DNA from: Sphagnum compactum
Lineage: Eukaryota; Bryophyta; Sphagnopsida; Sphagnales
Assembly: GCA_965153455.1 (NCBI GenBank)
Contig: OZ234501.1
Coordinates: forward strand, 7,006,001 to 7,070,000
Length of the DNA stretch: 64,000 nucleotides
Direction of reading: 5' to 3'
Part shown: positions 22,312-34,460 of the stretch, piece after piece
Layout of the letters: every line of letters begins with the position of its first letter
Numbering within the stretch: the stretch's first letter is position 1
The notes under the pieces: generated by a model
Databases searched by the model: none
Told to the model about the DNA's origin: nothing
The model's input: only the letters and a program-made list of their open reading frames with translations
Position numbers and translations under genes: made by a program

Positions 22312-23515
22312 CTTTAAACATGTATTTGACAGCAGTGGCAAAAGCTTCATCTTTCTGGGAAAGACAAATGGAATGATGGGTTTTGATTCACACCCAATCT
22401 TGCACGCACACACGCACAATGCATACCACAGTGCTGTCAGAGAATACTTAGAAGACAAGCCATAAACAAACATAAAAAAAAAGAAGTAAAAACGCAAAAA
22501 CTTTAAAAAAAGAATGGAAACAAATGAAACAAGGAAAGGGAAATACAGTAAAAAAAATTTAAAAGAAAAAAAATTTACAAAAATGAAGAAACCAAATAAA
22601 GAGTAAAAAGTTAAAGAAATAAAACTTATAATAATGAAGAAAAGCCCTACTTGAAAAAGAATGAGGTGTATCTTCTTTCTCCAAACTTCAAACTTGCATC
22701 CAAATAAACAAAAATATAAAAGTGAAAAAGAAACACTTTATTTTTATTATACAAAATAATAATAAAAACAGAAAACACAATAAAAAAAAGATAAAGATAA
22801 AAGTTTCTAAAAAAAACTAAAACATGAACCAAGTTTAAAAAACCGGGGGACTTCACAGTGCCCGAAGGTCACGGGTACCCACTAGTACATTTATGATACA
22901 CTTAAGAAACGGGCCAAAGTTTGGTATCCCTACATCCTAGGATCATGTGAAGTCCATCCACTATAGAAACAATTTCGGCATAACTGAAGGATTCACTTGG
23001 GTGTCAGCATGCTAACCATCCATCCATCCATCCATCCATCCATCATGCATGCGTTTCCAATTTTGTATGTTGAACATTTATCATCCTTATGGATGTCATT
23101 TCAAGGGCAGAGCCAGGGCATGTGAAGAGCCACTTGTTATTTGGTTCTTCCTGCCATGGAGGTAGTTTTCCATTTGGTCCCCACATTTTGAGGAATGTTG
23201 AGCAGGTTGTTGTTATTAGGCTTTTGCACAAGGAGTTGAGGCCAAGGTTGCAAAAAGTTGAAAGCAAATCAAGCAAATCTTATTTCATCCCCCTATTTCA
23301 TCATCTCTCTCCATTTTTGTCCCCATCCTTTATTTGCCTCTGAACCTTTTCCAAGTCACAAAAGGTCATCCAACATATAATGCAAAAGCCCAAACAAAAG
23401 AAGACTCCACAGCAACTAAGAAGAATAACCCACACCATGAAACACATATCTAACAATACACCAAGCGCACACATTCTTCAGCGTTTTTACTACAAAACAT
23501 AAGACATAACAAACA
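22312..23515. other. A-rich and low-complexity spacer
   Basis: 22,440-22,840 is A-rich on the plus strand. 23,016-23,043 is an (ATCC)n microsatellite. An 84-codon open frame at 23089-23343 looks moderately coding-like (HVKSHLLFGSSCHGGSFPFG) but matches no family I recognise and has no clear exon structure. Confidence 0.45.
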
Positions 23516-23835
23516 AGGGGTGTGTCACACACTGTAGCCTTGCTATTTACATTAAAAAAAAGTATCTTGCGGCAAAAGAAGAAATATGAAAACTCAAATA
23601 TTTCACCATGCAAAATATAATCTTCAAGAAATCCTCTCAAAGAAACCAAAATCCTTCAAGATATTGTAACTCTATAGCTAATCTCAAATTTCAACACAAG
23701 CCAAAATATCATCTTTCAAAAATCCTCATATAAAAATAGACCTATTACCTACAGGCCAAAATCCTTTAAGCTACTATACTCTATAACGAATCTAAACAGA
23801 ACACCATTGCCTTGGTAGGCAAGGCCAACAAACAT
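23516..23835 (+). mobile_element. Dispersed repeat family A, copy 3
   Basis: Starts AAGGGGTGTGTCACACACTG, ends TTGGTAGGCAAGGCCAACAAAC, in the same orientation as copy 1 and collinear with it. At the position of the palindromic insert of copy 2 it reads TTACCTACAGGCCAAAATCC, so it lacks the insert. Confidence 0.77.
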
Positions 23836-24520
23836 CTTCTAATCTGGAGAGGGAACACCCCTTCCTCCTGATACTTCTGCTAATCATGTTCATACCATCA
23901 TGACGGAAAAAGCCACCCACCCAAAGTTAGGGTAACTTTTGGCATGGCTTCATTTTTCTCCTCACTTCTCATCCAGCAGCATCTTTAGGTCACACTGGCC
24001 TTTGTGGCAGTTGAATCCTAAGAACCACCCTGATAACCACCAGGGTTCTGTTCCTGTTTCTAATAACCACCCCCAACACTGACTAAAACCTGGCCTAATT
24101 TTTCTATTGAAATGCAAGTTAACTGGGTATTGTCAACCTCCGGTTTTGGGTTTCTGAAATAATTCATAGAAATGTTTTAAAACCCTCCAGTTTTGGGTTT
24201 CTGAAATATTTCAAAGAACTGATGATTCTCATGAAAGAACCAGCATAGAATAAACAGTTTACGGTAGGTTCTTTGACCGGTTCTTAGATTTTTTAGAACC
24301 CTGATTCAGGGTCAAAACCAGTTCTATGGTTTACCCTTGACCCATTCTAAAAAATCTGACCCTGACACCACCTGAGTTACCCCGACATCCTATTTTGATG
24401 GTTGAAAATCTGTTGACTACATCCAGTTAGGGCTAGAAAACTTCACCATTCGAGATTGGAAATTTTGCGTCAAAGAGCTCTTTCACAGAGCCATACAGAA
24501 ACCTGACTTTCACTGAGCTC
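23836..24520. other. Spacer 3' of DBR1
   Basis: No gene seen. A short tandem duplication of a GGTTTTGGGTTTCTGAAAT-containing unit lies at about 24138-24222. The right end is probably DBR1 3' UTR. Confidence 0.45.
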
Positions 24521-27500
24521 TTATGTACTACGATACTGCTCATTGTCCTCATCCTCCAACAGAATCTCGTTGGGATCATTGAATTCCAGTCCACGGGATT
24601 CTTCCAGCCATTTAAAATCATCCAGCATGTCTTGTGAATCATCCTTGTCATCCTCCAGGGGAATCTCATTTGGGTCTCCTGTCACCAGCCCTAAAATGGA
24701 ACCATAATCCTGCTAAGTAAAATATACCCTGGGCCCTTGGGAGTTATTTGCATATGTGATCCCATACTAGATGCTCCAAATTGTTCTACAACATATTTGC
24801 AACCATTCTGACACATTTCCAAGGAAACGCAAAAAGAAAGCACAAACTGGGTGTTATCTGGTTTTCAAAAATAGCCCAGTGTGATGTGATTAGTCTATTG
24901 TGCCACAGCACAGTAGACCTACTGGTTGTGAATGTTCAGGTGTACAAGATATATATCTTTCATAAGAATAGAGAAATCTCCATTCTCACGATAAAGAAGA
25001 AAACAGCAAGGTTAACACTTCTTCAGGAAGCCACAGAAAGAACCAGTCAAGGGGAGATACAAAACAAAACAAAACACGAAAAACACACAGCGGTATGAAC
25101 GAAAGTGCCAGTCTCACACCTGTTCAGGGACCATCAACAGTAGCATGTATGATAGTGACTTAACTATCACATCTTCCCCACTGACTTCATCAGCTCCCTA
25201 CAGTGGGTAAAGGACAGTGACAAGCACCAGCCTGCGAACTGAGTTTCTCCTGCAATTCCGGAAGCAACGGGAAGACTCAGCCATACTACTGGCTAGCAAC
25301 AGACACCACAACGAAGACCAGACAAAGAAACAAAGAAAGACAGAAAGGGAAAAGAACAGGGGAAGACTAAGAGCAAGTGGGCTTACAAGAAGCTCCCCAC
25401 TTACCTGACCCGAAGCAAAATCATTCTGAAAATGCCAAAAGCCGAAATTCCAAACAGGAATTTTTTGTTAAGAACCACCCTCTAGTTCTCTTTAGAAGAA
25501 CTTTAAAAGGGTAGCCTTTTGCCTTCAGAAAGGTAATAAGATTGACCATCTGGAAGACAAAAAACTTCTTACAACTACAAAGTCTCAAGAACCTGTAAAA
25601 TTGACTATTCATAACCCCCAGCTTTGCAGTCATTGAGATATTAGAATGAACATTTGTTCAGGTGTACAAGATGTGAAGAGATGAGAAGGGATCATGGCAG
25701 TACCTGATGTTGACAGTAGGGAATTAAATCCTAAATATGTTCCAAGGAAAACCTAATCATCATGCTCATAAGTCCCAATCTCAACCATATGAACTTGCCA
25801 AACAAAAAGGACAAACTGGGTCTATTTCTAGTTTTCAAACTAGCCCAATGTGATGTGTTCAGCTCTGGCACAGTAGACCTACTGGATGTGAATCTAGAGA
25901 TGTACAAGAAGCAAAGAGATGAGAAGGGATCATGGCTGTACCTTCTGTTTGTAGTACTTCGGGAAGTGATGCAATATACTCCTGGGAATCTGTTCCAAGC
26001 AAACACCTAATCATTATTCTCATAAGTTCCAATGTCAACCATGAATTTGCCAAACAGAAGGACAAACTGGGTCTTTTTCTGGTTTTCAAAAATAGCCCAA
26101 TGTGATGTGTTCAGCTATGGCACAGTAGACCTACTGGTTGTGAATACAGAGAGGTACAAGATGTGAAGAGATGAAAGGGATCATGTCCATACCTAATGGA
26201 ATTGGAGGCGCTGTTTTGCAATCTAGTAGGTAAGGCAGTTCTAGGAGCCGCAAAAATTCCTCAGTTTGTGGATTCCGCATATGTCCTGTTCCAGGTAAGA
26301 TCCAATAATCATTTTCATATATTCCAATCTAAACCTGACCATTGATACACCTAACTCAGCATATTAGAGATATTGGAGTGAACATCAGGCATACAGATGA
26401 TGTCAATATCTGCATACTCCGGTGCAGTACATTTTTAAAGGTCACACAAAGACCCCCAGGACTTTGGGGAATGACTAAAGCCAAGACGTTCAAGAAGTAC
26501 AATTCAACTCACAACACACTTTCAGATATATGTCAGCATCAAAAGAGTTTTGTCCTGGTACATAAAACTCCTCGAGTCTGGAGAGTTTGGGAGAAAAAGA
26601 TCATCCACAAACCTATGAACTAGAGATAGTCTCTGAAGAACAAGGCAGTGTTGGACTACAACTGACACTTCAAAAAATTACAACTCATAGTAAGAGAGGT
26701 CAGATAACGTCCAGATAAAATCACTCACACTTGCAGCACTATCACAAGTGGTGCAAAAATAAGCAGAAAAAAGAAAATACTACAGCACCAGGGGATAGAC
26801 CTCCTCTGTGCCTTGCACTATTTGGAGAATAGGCAGGTGCTGTCATGTAAAATTCTGTTGGAATAGCATATCCTTTTTCTGCAAGCCGTTTCTCAACCCA
26901 GTGTCGATGTGCCATCAAGTCCACTGCCTGCATCCCACTGTGAATGAGGACACAAAAGGTTATAAGTCCAAAGGTTCACAGCACAGCTACTGCACAGCAA
27001 GAGAGATGAAGGATGAAGAAAACTGTGAGAATACCCAATCTGTGCAGGTGTCTCATGCAGTGGCAGAAAGAAGTGGTATGCTCGAGTAATGGCCAGCCAT
27101 TCTTCATCATATCTGAATTCCAGTGGTCCAGCACCTCCAGGTATATCTATCACCTGACCCAGTATCACAAACAATTACTGCAACTACCAATCAGTGAGGT
27201 GTGAAATTGCTATCATGAGCTAAGGAAAATAACTAGCTTTTCCAAGGCTCTTTCTCTCAATCTTGTGCCTGATGATCACATAAAGAAAACAGAATGACAG
27301 TTATGGCTCCACATCTGTTCACGTTACCATAAGGAAAGAATATGACCTGCAAAAAATTGCGTCTTGGAAGGCATTTATCCAGAGCCAAGAATTTTGTGGG
27401 GTGGTGACCGCCAGGATGTGGAACAAGGGCACTGAACTTGGTATGAAGATGTGCAGAGAACCAATACAAAGGCTTCAACGCATGCAGCAGCTGCTCACCA

Positions 27501-28827
27501 GCCTTGCTTCCCAATTGATTTGTCTCAATCTGCCACAACACGTTTGTGAGATTCCTGAGTACTAAGAGCACATTTGATTCTCTGTAAACCAGAAATTGAT
27601 TGTACTACCAGATGGCCCTATGGTCAAAATTGCACAGTTATAAGTGGAGAAACAGCAAACAATAGTCATCAAAAAATAGAAATGGAAAATATTAACAAGA
27701 TTTGGAATCCATACATCTTGTTGGAAGTGTGGCTTCTGGCGGAGCAATTGCTGAGCATCACCATACTTGGTAATACCACGAGGCCAATCATGAGAAATAA
27801 AGATATCAATTGCTCCCCTCACTTCCATAAGCTTGAGAACATCATATTGCCTAACATGATATACTGATTTTATGTTGTCCTTGCTATAGGGAGCACGCTC
27901 AAAATGACCTGCCCATCAAGCAGAACCACACTATTTCAGAAAGTCTGGCATGTTACCAGTCCACCTTTATCTATAATTCAAAACTACAAACACAAAAAAG
28001 AAATGAGCAACAAAGCACTCGTTGTTCCAGGGTTTTGATTGACTTTACCTTTGTGAAAGTCATGGTCTTTGTAGATCCCAGATAAGCCACCAATGCGGAT
28101 GCCTCCAAATTGGACAACTCCAGCAAAACCCAAGAAGTAGATATTTGGTGCTACAAAGCCTCCATAGTATCTGACCTAGCCCAATCATTATACCCATCCA
28201 GCAATGCTCAATTAGGGTTATTGCCATTTCAAAAAAGCTACATGAAATCAATCACTGATCTCATACACAAAGGCACAGCATCAAACACAGTTTGTGCCAT
28301 ATGAAAGTTGCAATGGCTGCTGCAGCAACTTGGATTGCAAGAGCAGAGCATCAAAACACATAACTGAGAGTACATGCCATATGAAAGTTGTGATGGCAGA
28401 TGCAATTACTCACAATTCCCATAAGTAGTTGGATGCTTCATGATTCCCTCCAACAAAGAGAGTGGGAAATGGTGCTATCTCTGCTCCTGAGTAATATTTC
28501 CAGAAGCTATTCATTGCACGATATTTTGGTGGGCATGACAGTGACTCCAAATCGTCTTCATTTCTCACAGCCTGAATCAAGAAGACTCACAACAATTATC
28601 ATCAAGCTGCAACCAAATAATATTTCACACTTGTGTGAAATGTTCAGAAATTCTTGTTGCAATTGATAGAAATCAATCACATAATATGTGTTGCATAAAT
28701 AAATTTGTACCTGGAAATCCCCGCAGCAAATGAGAAGCTCAATCTTGATGTTGTTGGTATGCTCCAGGTACTGAAGAGTAGCATAGATGTTGTCAAGGTC
28801 CCCATGTGCACAGCCCTCAACTGCAAT
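24521..28827 (-). CDS. DBR1: RNA lariat debranching enzyme; first few codons not located
   Basis: Exons joined in phase: 28711-28827, 28414-28571, 28049-28170, 27715-27908, 27347-27529, 27035-27153, 26789-26937, 26193-26285, 25942-25989, 25704-25730 and 24521-24678 (stop TAA). This gives about 455 residues after the missing start. The metallophosphoesterase core is complete: [68 protein letters not shown], and the C-terminal DBR1 domain [10 protein letters not shown]. The enzyme cleaves the 2'-5' branch of excised intron lariats in the nucleus. The tail is acidic and repeats DPNEI-x-LED. Family proteins start M-K-I-A-V-E-G-C, but here ATT GCA GTT follows an acceptor (CCACAG) and no ATGAAG exon was found upstream. 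The two short exons 25942-25989 and 25704-25730 lie in duplicated DNA and are the least certain. Confidence 0.9.
25640..26192 (+). repeat. Tandem duplicated exon-intron unit within DBR1, about 245 bp
   Basis: Units share AAACTGGGT-TTTCTGGTTTTCAAA, TAGCCCA(A/G)TGTGATGTG, CACAGTAGACCTACTGG, TGTACAAGATGTGAAGAGATG and GGGATCATG. One copy lies at about 25750-25950 and one at about 25995-26185. A partial third copy sits at 24825-24960 and the 3' part of a fourth at 25660-25700. The DBR1 exons 26193-26285, 25942-25989 and 25704-25730 sit at equivalent positions at the unit edges. Confidence 0.8.
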
Positions 28828-29107
28828 CTGTGGACCATAAAAACAACAAACAATGAAGTTCCTACATGCAAGCTCCATTTCCTCATGTGAATCCTCAAAT
28901 CCCAATTTCCAGCATTTGGAATCAGCTGCATGGCCAGATATCTAGTCTCCACTCCTTGGCCACAAGGTAGTCAATAGAGATGCAAGAGCAGAGACACATC
29001 ATGTAGTCAACTCCTGCCATGTCCACCTCCTTCTTCTTCTCTTCTTCTTCTAGCTAGACATGAAGATGTGAGAAAGAAAGCTTTCTAAACCTTAAGATAC
29101 AGCAAAT
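28828..29107 (-). other. Presumed DBR1 5' region
   Basis: Must hold the DBR1 start codon or 5' UTR intron if the gene is intact. Visible ATGs (for example ATGGCAGGAGTTGAC on the minus strand near 29020) do not give a phase-0 exon ending in a good donor. A read-through ATG GAG CTT GCA in the same frame as IAVEGC exists about 70 nt upstream but runs through the polypyrimidine tract. Confidence 0.35.
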
Positions 29108-29264
29108 TTGTGGAGGAGAGAACTTCAGCAACCGGAAATGCATACGGTAATATGCGCCGCCCAGACTTCGGGGTGCAAGAGAGAGAGATCTGTGAGGAAG
29201 AAAACAGCGATAGAGAGAGAGGGTTCATTGCTTACGCATCGAGAAGTAGTAGGTTTCACATGCT

Positions 29265-29655
29265 GCGGCGGATCGCCCCTGCTGCCTGCCGCCATCTCCA
29301 GCAACTGCCGCAACAAGAGCCTGGTGGAATTTCAAGAGGAAATGGAGGAGATCTGTCGACGTCCCAGCAACGGCTGCAACAAAACCCTAGCACAATAGGT
29401 TTAGGGTTTGGAGCTCGCTCTCGAGCTCTTCTCTTGTAGCCACTTGGTACCGATTGTTTCTTGTTGTTGTATCTGGATCGCCGCTGCCTTCCGCCATCTC
29501 CAGCGACTGCCGCAACAAGCTCGCATGTTGAATTTCGAGAGGAAACGAATTCTCGACGTCCATGCACAACGGGCTGCAAGCAAGGCGTTAGCAGGAGAGT
29601 TTTAGGGTTTGGAGCTCTCCGACCAATTTGTCTTGTACCCGTTTGGTACCCTGGA
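29265..29655 (+). repeat. Two-copy tandem repeat, about 200 bp unit, upstream of DBR1
   Basis: Units share GGATCGCC, GCTGCCT(G/T)CCGCCATCTCC, AGC(A/G)ACTGCCGCAACAAG, a GAATTTC-(A/G)AGAGGAAA stretch, GACGTCC, and TTTAGGGTTTGGAGCTC followed by CTTGTA and TTGGTACC. The region is GC-rich for this window and stop-poor; overlapping open frames up to 155 codons on both strands are likely incidental. Confidence 0.8.
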
Positions 29656-30013
29656 TCTATAGTCCAAATTCCCAGGGTACCTGCGTACTTACCTATTTGC
29701 CACCCTGTTCCCAATAGCATCACGCTTTGGGAACATGTTCAAAAAATGGGGAACATCAAAGTGAAACAATGAGAACTGGAGAATGGGTGGGAACCAGTGT
29801 TGGGCGGGTATTTGATGGATCTCCGAGTATTACACCGGATATATGCATATATGACAGCAGGGTGTTTTTTTTTTTTTTTGAAACTGCCCCCGCCCCCACT
29901 TCATAACTAGAGAAAACGTTTGTTCCAATACCTTTACCCGCACCTGACCGGAGGGGAAATAACGGTGTAGGGTATAAACCAAAAACCCAGCCTCATACCC
30001 TTTTCATATCTGT

Positions 30014-30062
30014 CAGGGTTTTAGGGTTTAATCAGGGTTAGGGCATAGTAGTTTTAGGGTTT
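30014..30062 (+). promoter_or_regulatory. Cluster of telo-box motifs
   Basis: GGGTTTTAGGGTTTAATC, AGGGTTAGGGCA and TTTTAGGGTTTCT occur within 50 bp, a typical plant promoter or 5' UTR signature. The only ATG-initiated frame closely downstream on this strand is the 37-codon one at 30173. Confidence 0.5.
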
Positions 30063-30172
30063 CTGTCTTCTTCACTTTCCATCTCCTTCACTTTGCACAA
30101 CAGCTACTTTTTGTTTTCCACCTTTAGTAAACCTTTAATGATCACTTTGGATTTTCTGTTCTTTCTTTCATT

Positions 30173-30286
30173 ATGCTGTCAAAACTAATGGAACATGAAT
30201 ACAAGGTACTAGCTAGTGGGGACGAATCGAGAAAGTTTGCAAGGAAACAGAAAAAAACATGGCAAATCCAAAGGCCAATGGATTAG
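30173..30286 (+). CDS. Short ORF downstream of the telo-box cluster (hypothetical)
   Basis: Thirty-seven codons beginning MLSKLMEHEYKVLASGDE and rich in Lys/Arg, ending at TAG 30284-30286. An AAG|GTACTAG donor-like site lies after the 11th codon, so it could be the start of a first coding exon. No family recognised. No obvious further exons before the hAT relic at 31 kb, so this may be a gene remnant or chance frame. Confidence 0.2.
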   Translation: MLSKLMEHEYKVLASGDESRKFARKQKKTWQIQRPMD

Positions 30287-31080
30287 AAGGTATGTGGTTC
30301 CAAGTTTCTACATTTCGAACTTCAAGATTTATGTTTGTTTGCATTTTGGTTGAAGGTGCACATTTTGTCTTGTTTGTTTTGCTGAGAATGTGTGAAGTAG
30401 CAAGCTCAACTTGCAACCTCCTTTTTCATGTCCATGAATTGCTTTGTCTTTTGTTTTCATCTTTTGCACCACCACTTCTATTTGAGGAGTGCACCTTTGC
30501 TACTTTTGTTTGGAGACACATCTGTGAAATAATAATGAAGGTGGTGAAAGTATTGTTGTATTTTCGTATCTTCCAACAATTTTGTGGTTTTTCCATTGAT
30601 TTTTTGTTGAGTTGTCAAATTCCCATCAATGGCTTTCATTAAACATTGATTTTTTGTTCTTTGATCTTCTCATGGAACTCCATTTTCTAAACCCTAAACC
30701 TCAAACCCCTCTTTTTATTGCCTGAATATCACATTCTTTTGTTGTTCATAGTTTAAGGTTCTGAAGAGCCTAAAACATTTTTTATTTTTTTAAAATTTCT
30801 CTTGTGTTGTTTTCTTGTTTCTTATTAATCATGGTTCCTTTTTAATTCCTATGAGGAGTATTCATGATATCAGTTTTAATGTTGATGTTCCTCTAGCTTC
30901 TATAGGATATAGTTGCAGTTATAATGTAGACGAAATGCAAGCTCATGCCCATTAAGGCAAGGGGTTAGAAATTGAACTAGCTATTGATGTTGATTAATGT
31001 GTACCTCCTTGAAGTGCACTTAGAGAACTTGTGGAAACAAAGATTGTTGTGGAAGCCACACCATTGCAACTTTCTCACCT
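30287..31080. other. Spacer with no supported gene
   Basis: An open frame of 127 codons at 30259-30642 is Phe/Leu/Cys-rich and matches nothing known to me. Short TTTAGGG-like motifs occur near 30690. The right end grades into the hAT relic. Confidence 0.4.
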
Positions 31081-32819
31081 TGGCATTTTTAAAGGTGAAC
31101 AATAATGGGCCTATGGATATAGAACGTAATCACATCATGAGATGCCTTATTTGCCATAGTGAAGTTATTGATCTTGAAATCTTGGCCATCTATGTCAAGT
31201 GGAGGAAGGGATTGCATACCATAAGTTTAATGACATAAAAACCATGAAGAAACATGTTGAATCTAACCATTTTGCCCTATTAAAGAAGCTAGTAGAAGAT
31301 CCTAACATTGCTTTAACAAAAGTACCATTTGATTGGGAGCCCAATAAAAAAGGGGCACATGTTTCTCCATTTGTAATTTTTGAATTTTTTTCTACAGCAA
31401 GTAAGTTTTAAAAGGATGATCCAACACATGTGGATTTTTTGGAAGATCTTATGTTGTTGTGGTTAAAAGGTTCATGCATATGAAGATTGTTAAGTTTGTT
31501 TGGCTTTAATGAATGGCATACAAGTTGTCTCCTTCGATTGTTTTCCCATCAAGGAAGGTCTTCGTTGAAGTTGTCATGCCTAGCTTGGTAGTAAAAACCA
31601 TGACCATGTATGTACACCCAACATTGGCTTATTGTTTGTCAATCACATGCACATTTGATTTGTGAATATTAAAAGGTGCACATGATGTGTTTGTTGTTGT
31701 TATTAACTTTATTTCTAATGATTAGGAGGCAAAACATGTCATGATTGAGTTGTTTGGTGATGGACATGAGGTGTGTAGTTATGGCTCCTAAACTATAGGA
31801 GCTACTAGAAAAGTTTGCATTGATTAACAAAAATTTTGCATATGTGAAAGGTATAACTTGCAAACTTGTGTAAATGCCTTAAATTCCATTGTATTATGTA
31901 GTAATTTGGGGTTGCTTGAGTCGTTTGATGACTTGTCTTTCGAGCATGCACTTTCAAAGGTGTGCCAATATGTTACAACAAATGACAAAATGTTTGTTGG
32001 TTTGAGTTGCACATCCATAAAGATTACTCAAGGTGCCATCCAAAAATGCATAACATGGCCCAAAAAATTGGGCAAGGACATGCAATCATGTGACAAGGCT
32101 TGCATTGATTCTGAATTGAAGCCCAAAAATTTTAATTCACCCATGAAAACAAGTTAAACCCTAACCTTTTTTTTTGTCTTCTAATTCCAAAATACAATTT
32201 TTTAAAATGTGGTTCAAAGGTGTATTTTTTTTTAATTATTTTTTTCTATGTTGTTGATCGTAGATTTGCAAATCAAGTATTATTATTTTACGATGCCCTC
32301 ACTTTTTGAAATGTCATTGCACTATGTTATAACCACCAATCTATGGCATTACATAATCACATGCCTTTTCTGAAAACTTGGGCTATTTACAAGGTTGTGA
32401 TGAAAGTTTTATCCCCAATTGCCTTTGGTTGTGTAATGAACGAAAATTGTGGTCATAGGTTGCTTGTGAATGCTTTGCATTTCATCATTTTGATTTGTTG
32501 AAACACCTAGGAAAAGTTAGTCTAGCTTGCTTCTAACAATGATGTTCAAAAGGACTTGTTTGATTATGAGTTGAAAGAGTTAATAGTCTGAATGAAGTGA
32601 GAGATTTTAAAAGTTCTTATGCCTTTCATTTCTTTTTTGCATGCATTTAATCAAAGAAAAGGGCATAATATGTTAACTCTGGTGCTTGATCCATGGTTCA
32701 AAAATTTGCATTTGGTGTTTGAGTATTTGGGTGATGAAATTATTATTATGGTGGTTACATTAGTAAAAATCATGTCATTTTACTTGCCAAAAAAACATTT
32801 TCACAAATTTTATTCGTGA
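31081..32819 (+). pseudogene. Decayed hAT-superfamily transposase
   Basis: Collinear remains of a plant hAT transposase spread over several frames. A BED-type zinc finger segment comes first (CLICHSEVI, then KGIAYHKFNDIKTMKKHVESNH, 31130-31275, with the Cys and His pairs visible). Next is AHDVFVVVINFISNDW-like sequence near 31680-31730, which is followed by AKHVMIELFGDGHEV. An open block at 31858-32157 reads LESFDDLSFEHALSKVCQYV. The C-terminal dimerisation-side motif NMLTLVLDPWFKNLHLVFEYLG lies at 32670-32740. Numerous stops and frame changes make it inactive. No TIRs or 8-bp target duplications were located. Confidence 0.7.
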
Positions 32820-32929
32820 ATTTTATTTGGATTTTTTTAATGTAAATTCAATGAAACAAAAATAACCAACATTTGGAACCACAATTTTTTTAAATGCCCC
32901 ACCTTCCTTAGTGATATAACAAAGATTAA

Positions 32930-33730
32930 TATTAATGTGAATAATCAATATTATTAAGTATTTTATTATTATTATTAATCATTAATTAATATCATAATAC
33001 TATTAATTATAAAATATTATAGGTAATCATAACTACTAAAATTTTATTAGAATTAAAATTATATCTACTACTATTGTTATTAATTACTTAATAGAAATAA
33101 CTAGTATTAATAGGATTAATTAAGATTAAAATTTCAAATATAATTATAATTATTTTATTTTTATTTTATTTTTATTAATTATGTTAATACACCTTTGGCT
33201 AGTAGGATACATTAATTAACTTATAATATTTCAACCTAGGTTAACTACTTAGCTATTAAGATTAAATAGGTATTAATATTATAATATCATAAATTATTAT
33301 AAGTTGTCATAATTATTAATTAAGCTTTTATTATAATTATAATGATAATATATAATTTTTTTCAATATATATTTTAATAAGTATTATATTTTTAAATTTT
33401 ATTATTTATGTTAGAATATTTATGGTGAATAGGTTACATTAATTAACCTACAAGTACCCAAACATCTTAAGGTAATTACTAATTTAAGCTAGGTGATAAT
33501 AAGAAAATAATATTAATTTATAATCATTATAAATTATCATAATTGTTAATTATAATTATAATAACTAATATTATTAATGAAAATTAGTCATTTTTTAATT
33601 ATTATTAACACCATAATATTTTTGTATTATTATCCATTTATTATTTTATTTTTAATATATTGATTTATAGCTAATAAGTAAACCATGTTAGTACATTATG
33701 TAAGTACTATTATAATAATTATGTTGAATG
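32930..33730. repeat. Extremely AT-rich low-complexity block
   Basis: About 800 bp consisting almost entirely of A and T with recurrent TTAATTA, ATTATTA and TATAATTAT words and repeated CATTAATTAACxTA segments. No coding frame possible. It could act as a matrix-attachment or recombination-prone region; this is speculation. Confidence 0.7.
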
Positions 33731-34460
33731 TGCAACTAAATTGGTGATGTTTACAATTAAATTTCTTACTTCACATCTTTTGGTTTCCAATCCAATTTTG
33801 CACATTATATAAGAAGGTGCAATAGCCATGTTCACAAATCAATTAATACCAAATGCCATTAGGGATGAGCTAATAAAAAATATTTGACCTCAAATAACTA
33901 AACTCAAAATAAAATCGGAATATTATGAACCTACCTATCTAATCTAAGCTTACCTTTCAACTTACTTACAACCCTAGGCCTACTTATTTACTTAGTAGGG
34001 TGTAATAATTGCCTACTTACCTAGGCACCATGTGTCAACATGTTATTAACCCTAAATTGGACGATCCAAATTTTATTAATTAATATTTAAAAATAAAGGA
34101 TAAGTGGGCCTTAATTACTACGTGTCATCATATATTTCGTATTTTAAAATGGATATGTGTCAAATGATCAATGAACGTGCCACGCATGGTGTGCCACGTG
34201 TCATCATTCTAGTGGTATAAATTTTAACGATTAAAATTAATCCAATGAATTTTTTATTTTAAAACACATAAATAATTAAAAGTGACACATGTCTGCAAGC
34301 AATTTGCTCAATTTTTAAACATGTGTCATACAATGATTAATTACACTATAATTGCAAAGAAAGTTGCATATAAGGTGCAACTACATTTGAATTGATATGT
34401 ATGGATGAACACGTATATTATCATCGTATATACATGTTGCATATGTGATGTTACATGCAA
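33731..34460. other. AT-rich spacer 3' of the OBAP remnant
   Basis: No gene seen. Several ACGTGTCA and ACACATGTC words cluster at 34120-34330, resembling ABRE-type cores, but they lie downstream of the OBAP remnant and have no gene to control. Confidence 0.4.

Noticed and set aside
25405-25446. Extra DBR1 exon with a strong donor (GGGTCAG|GTAAGT)
   Set aside because: With the phase required by exon 25704-25730 the candidate exon reads directly into TGA, so I left it out; a rare alternative exon remains possible.
30259-30642. 127-codon plus-strand frame
   Set aside because: Phe/Leu/Cys-rich with no motifs or exon signals; typical of chance frames in T-rich DNA.
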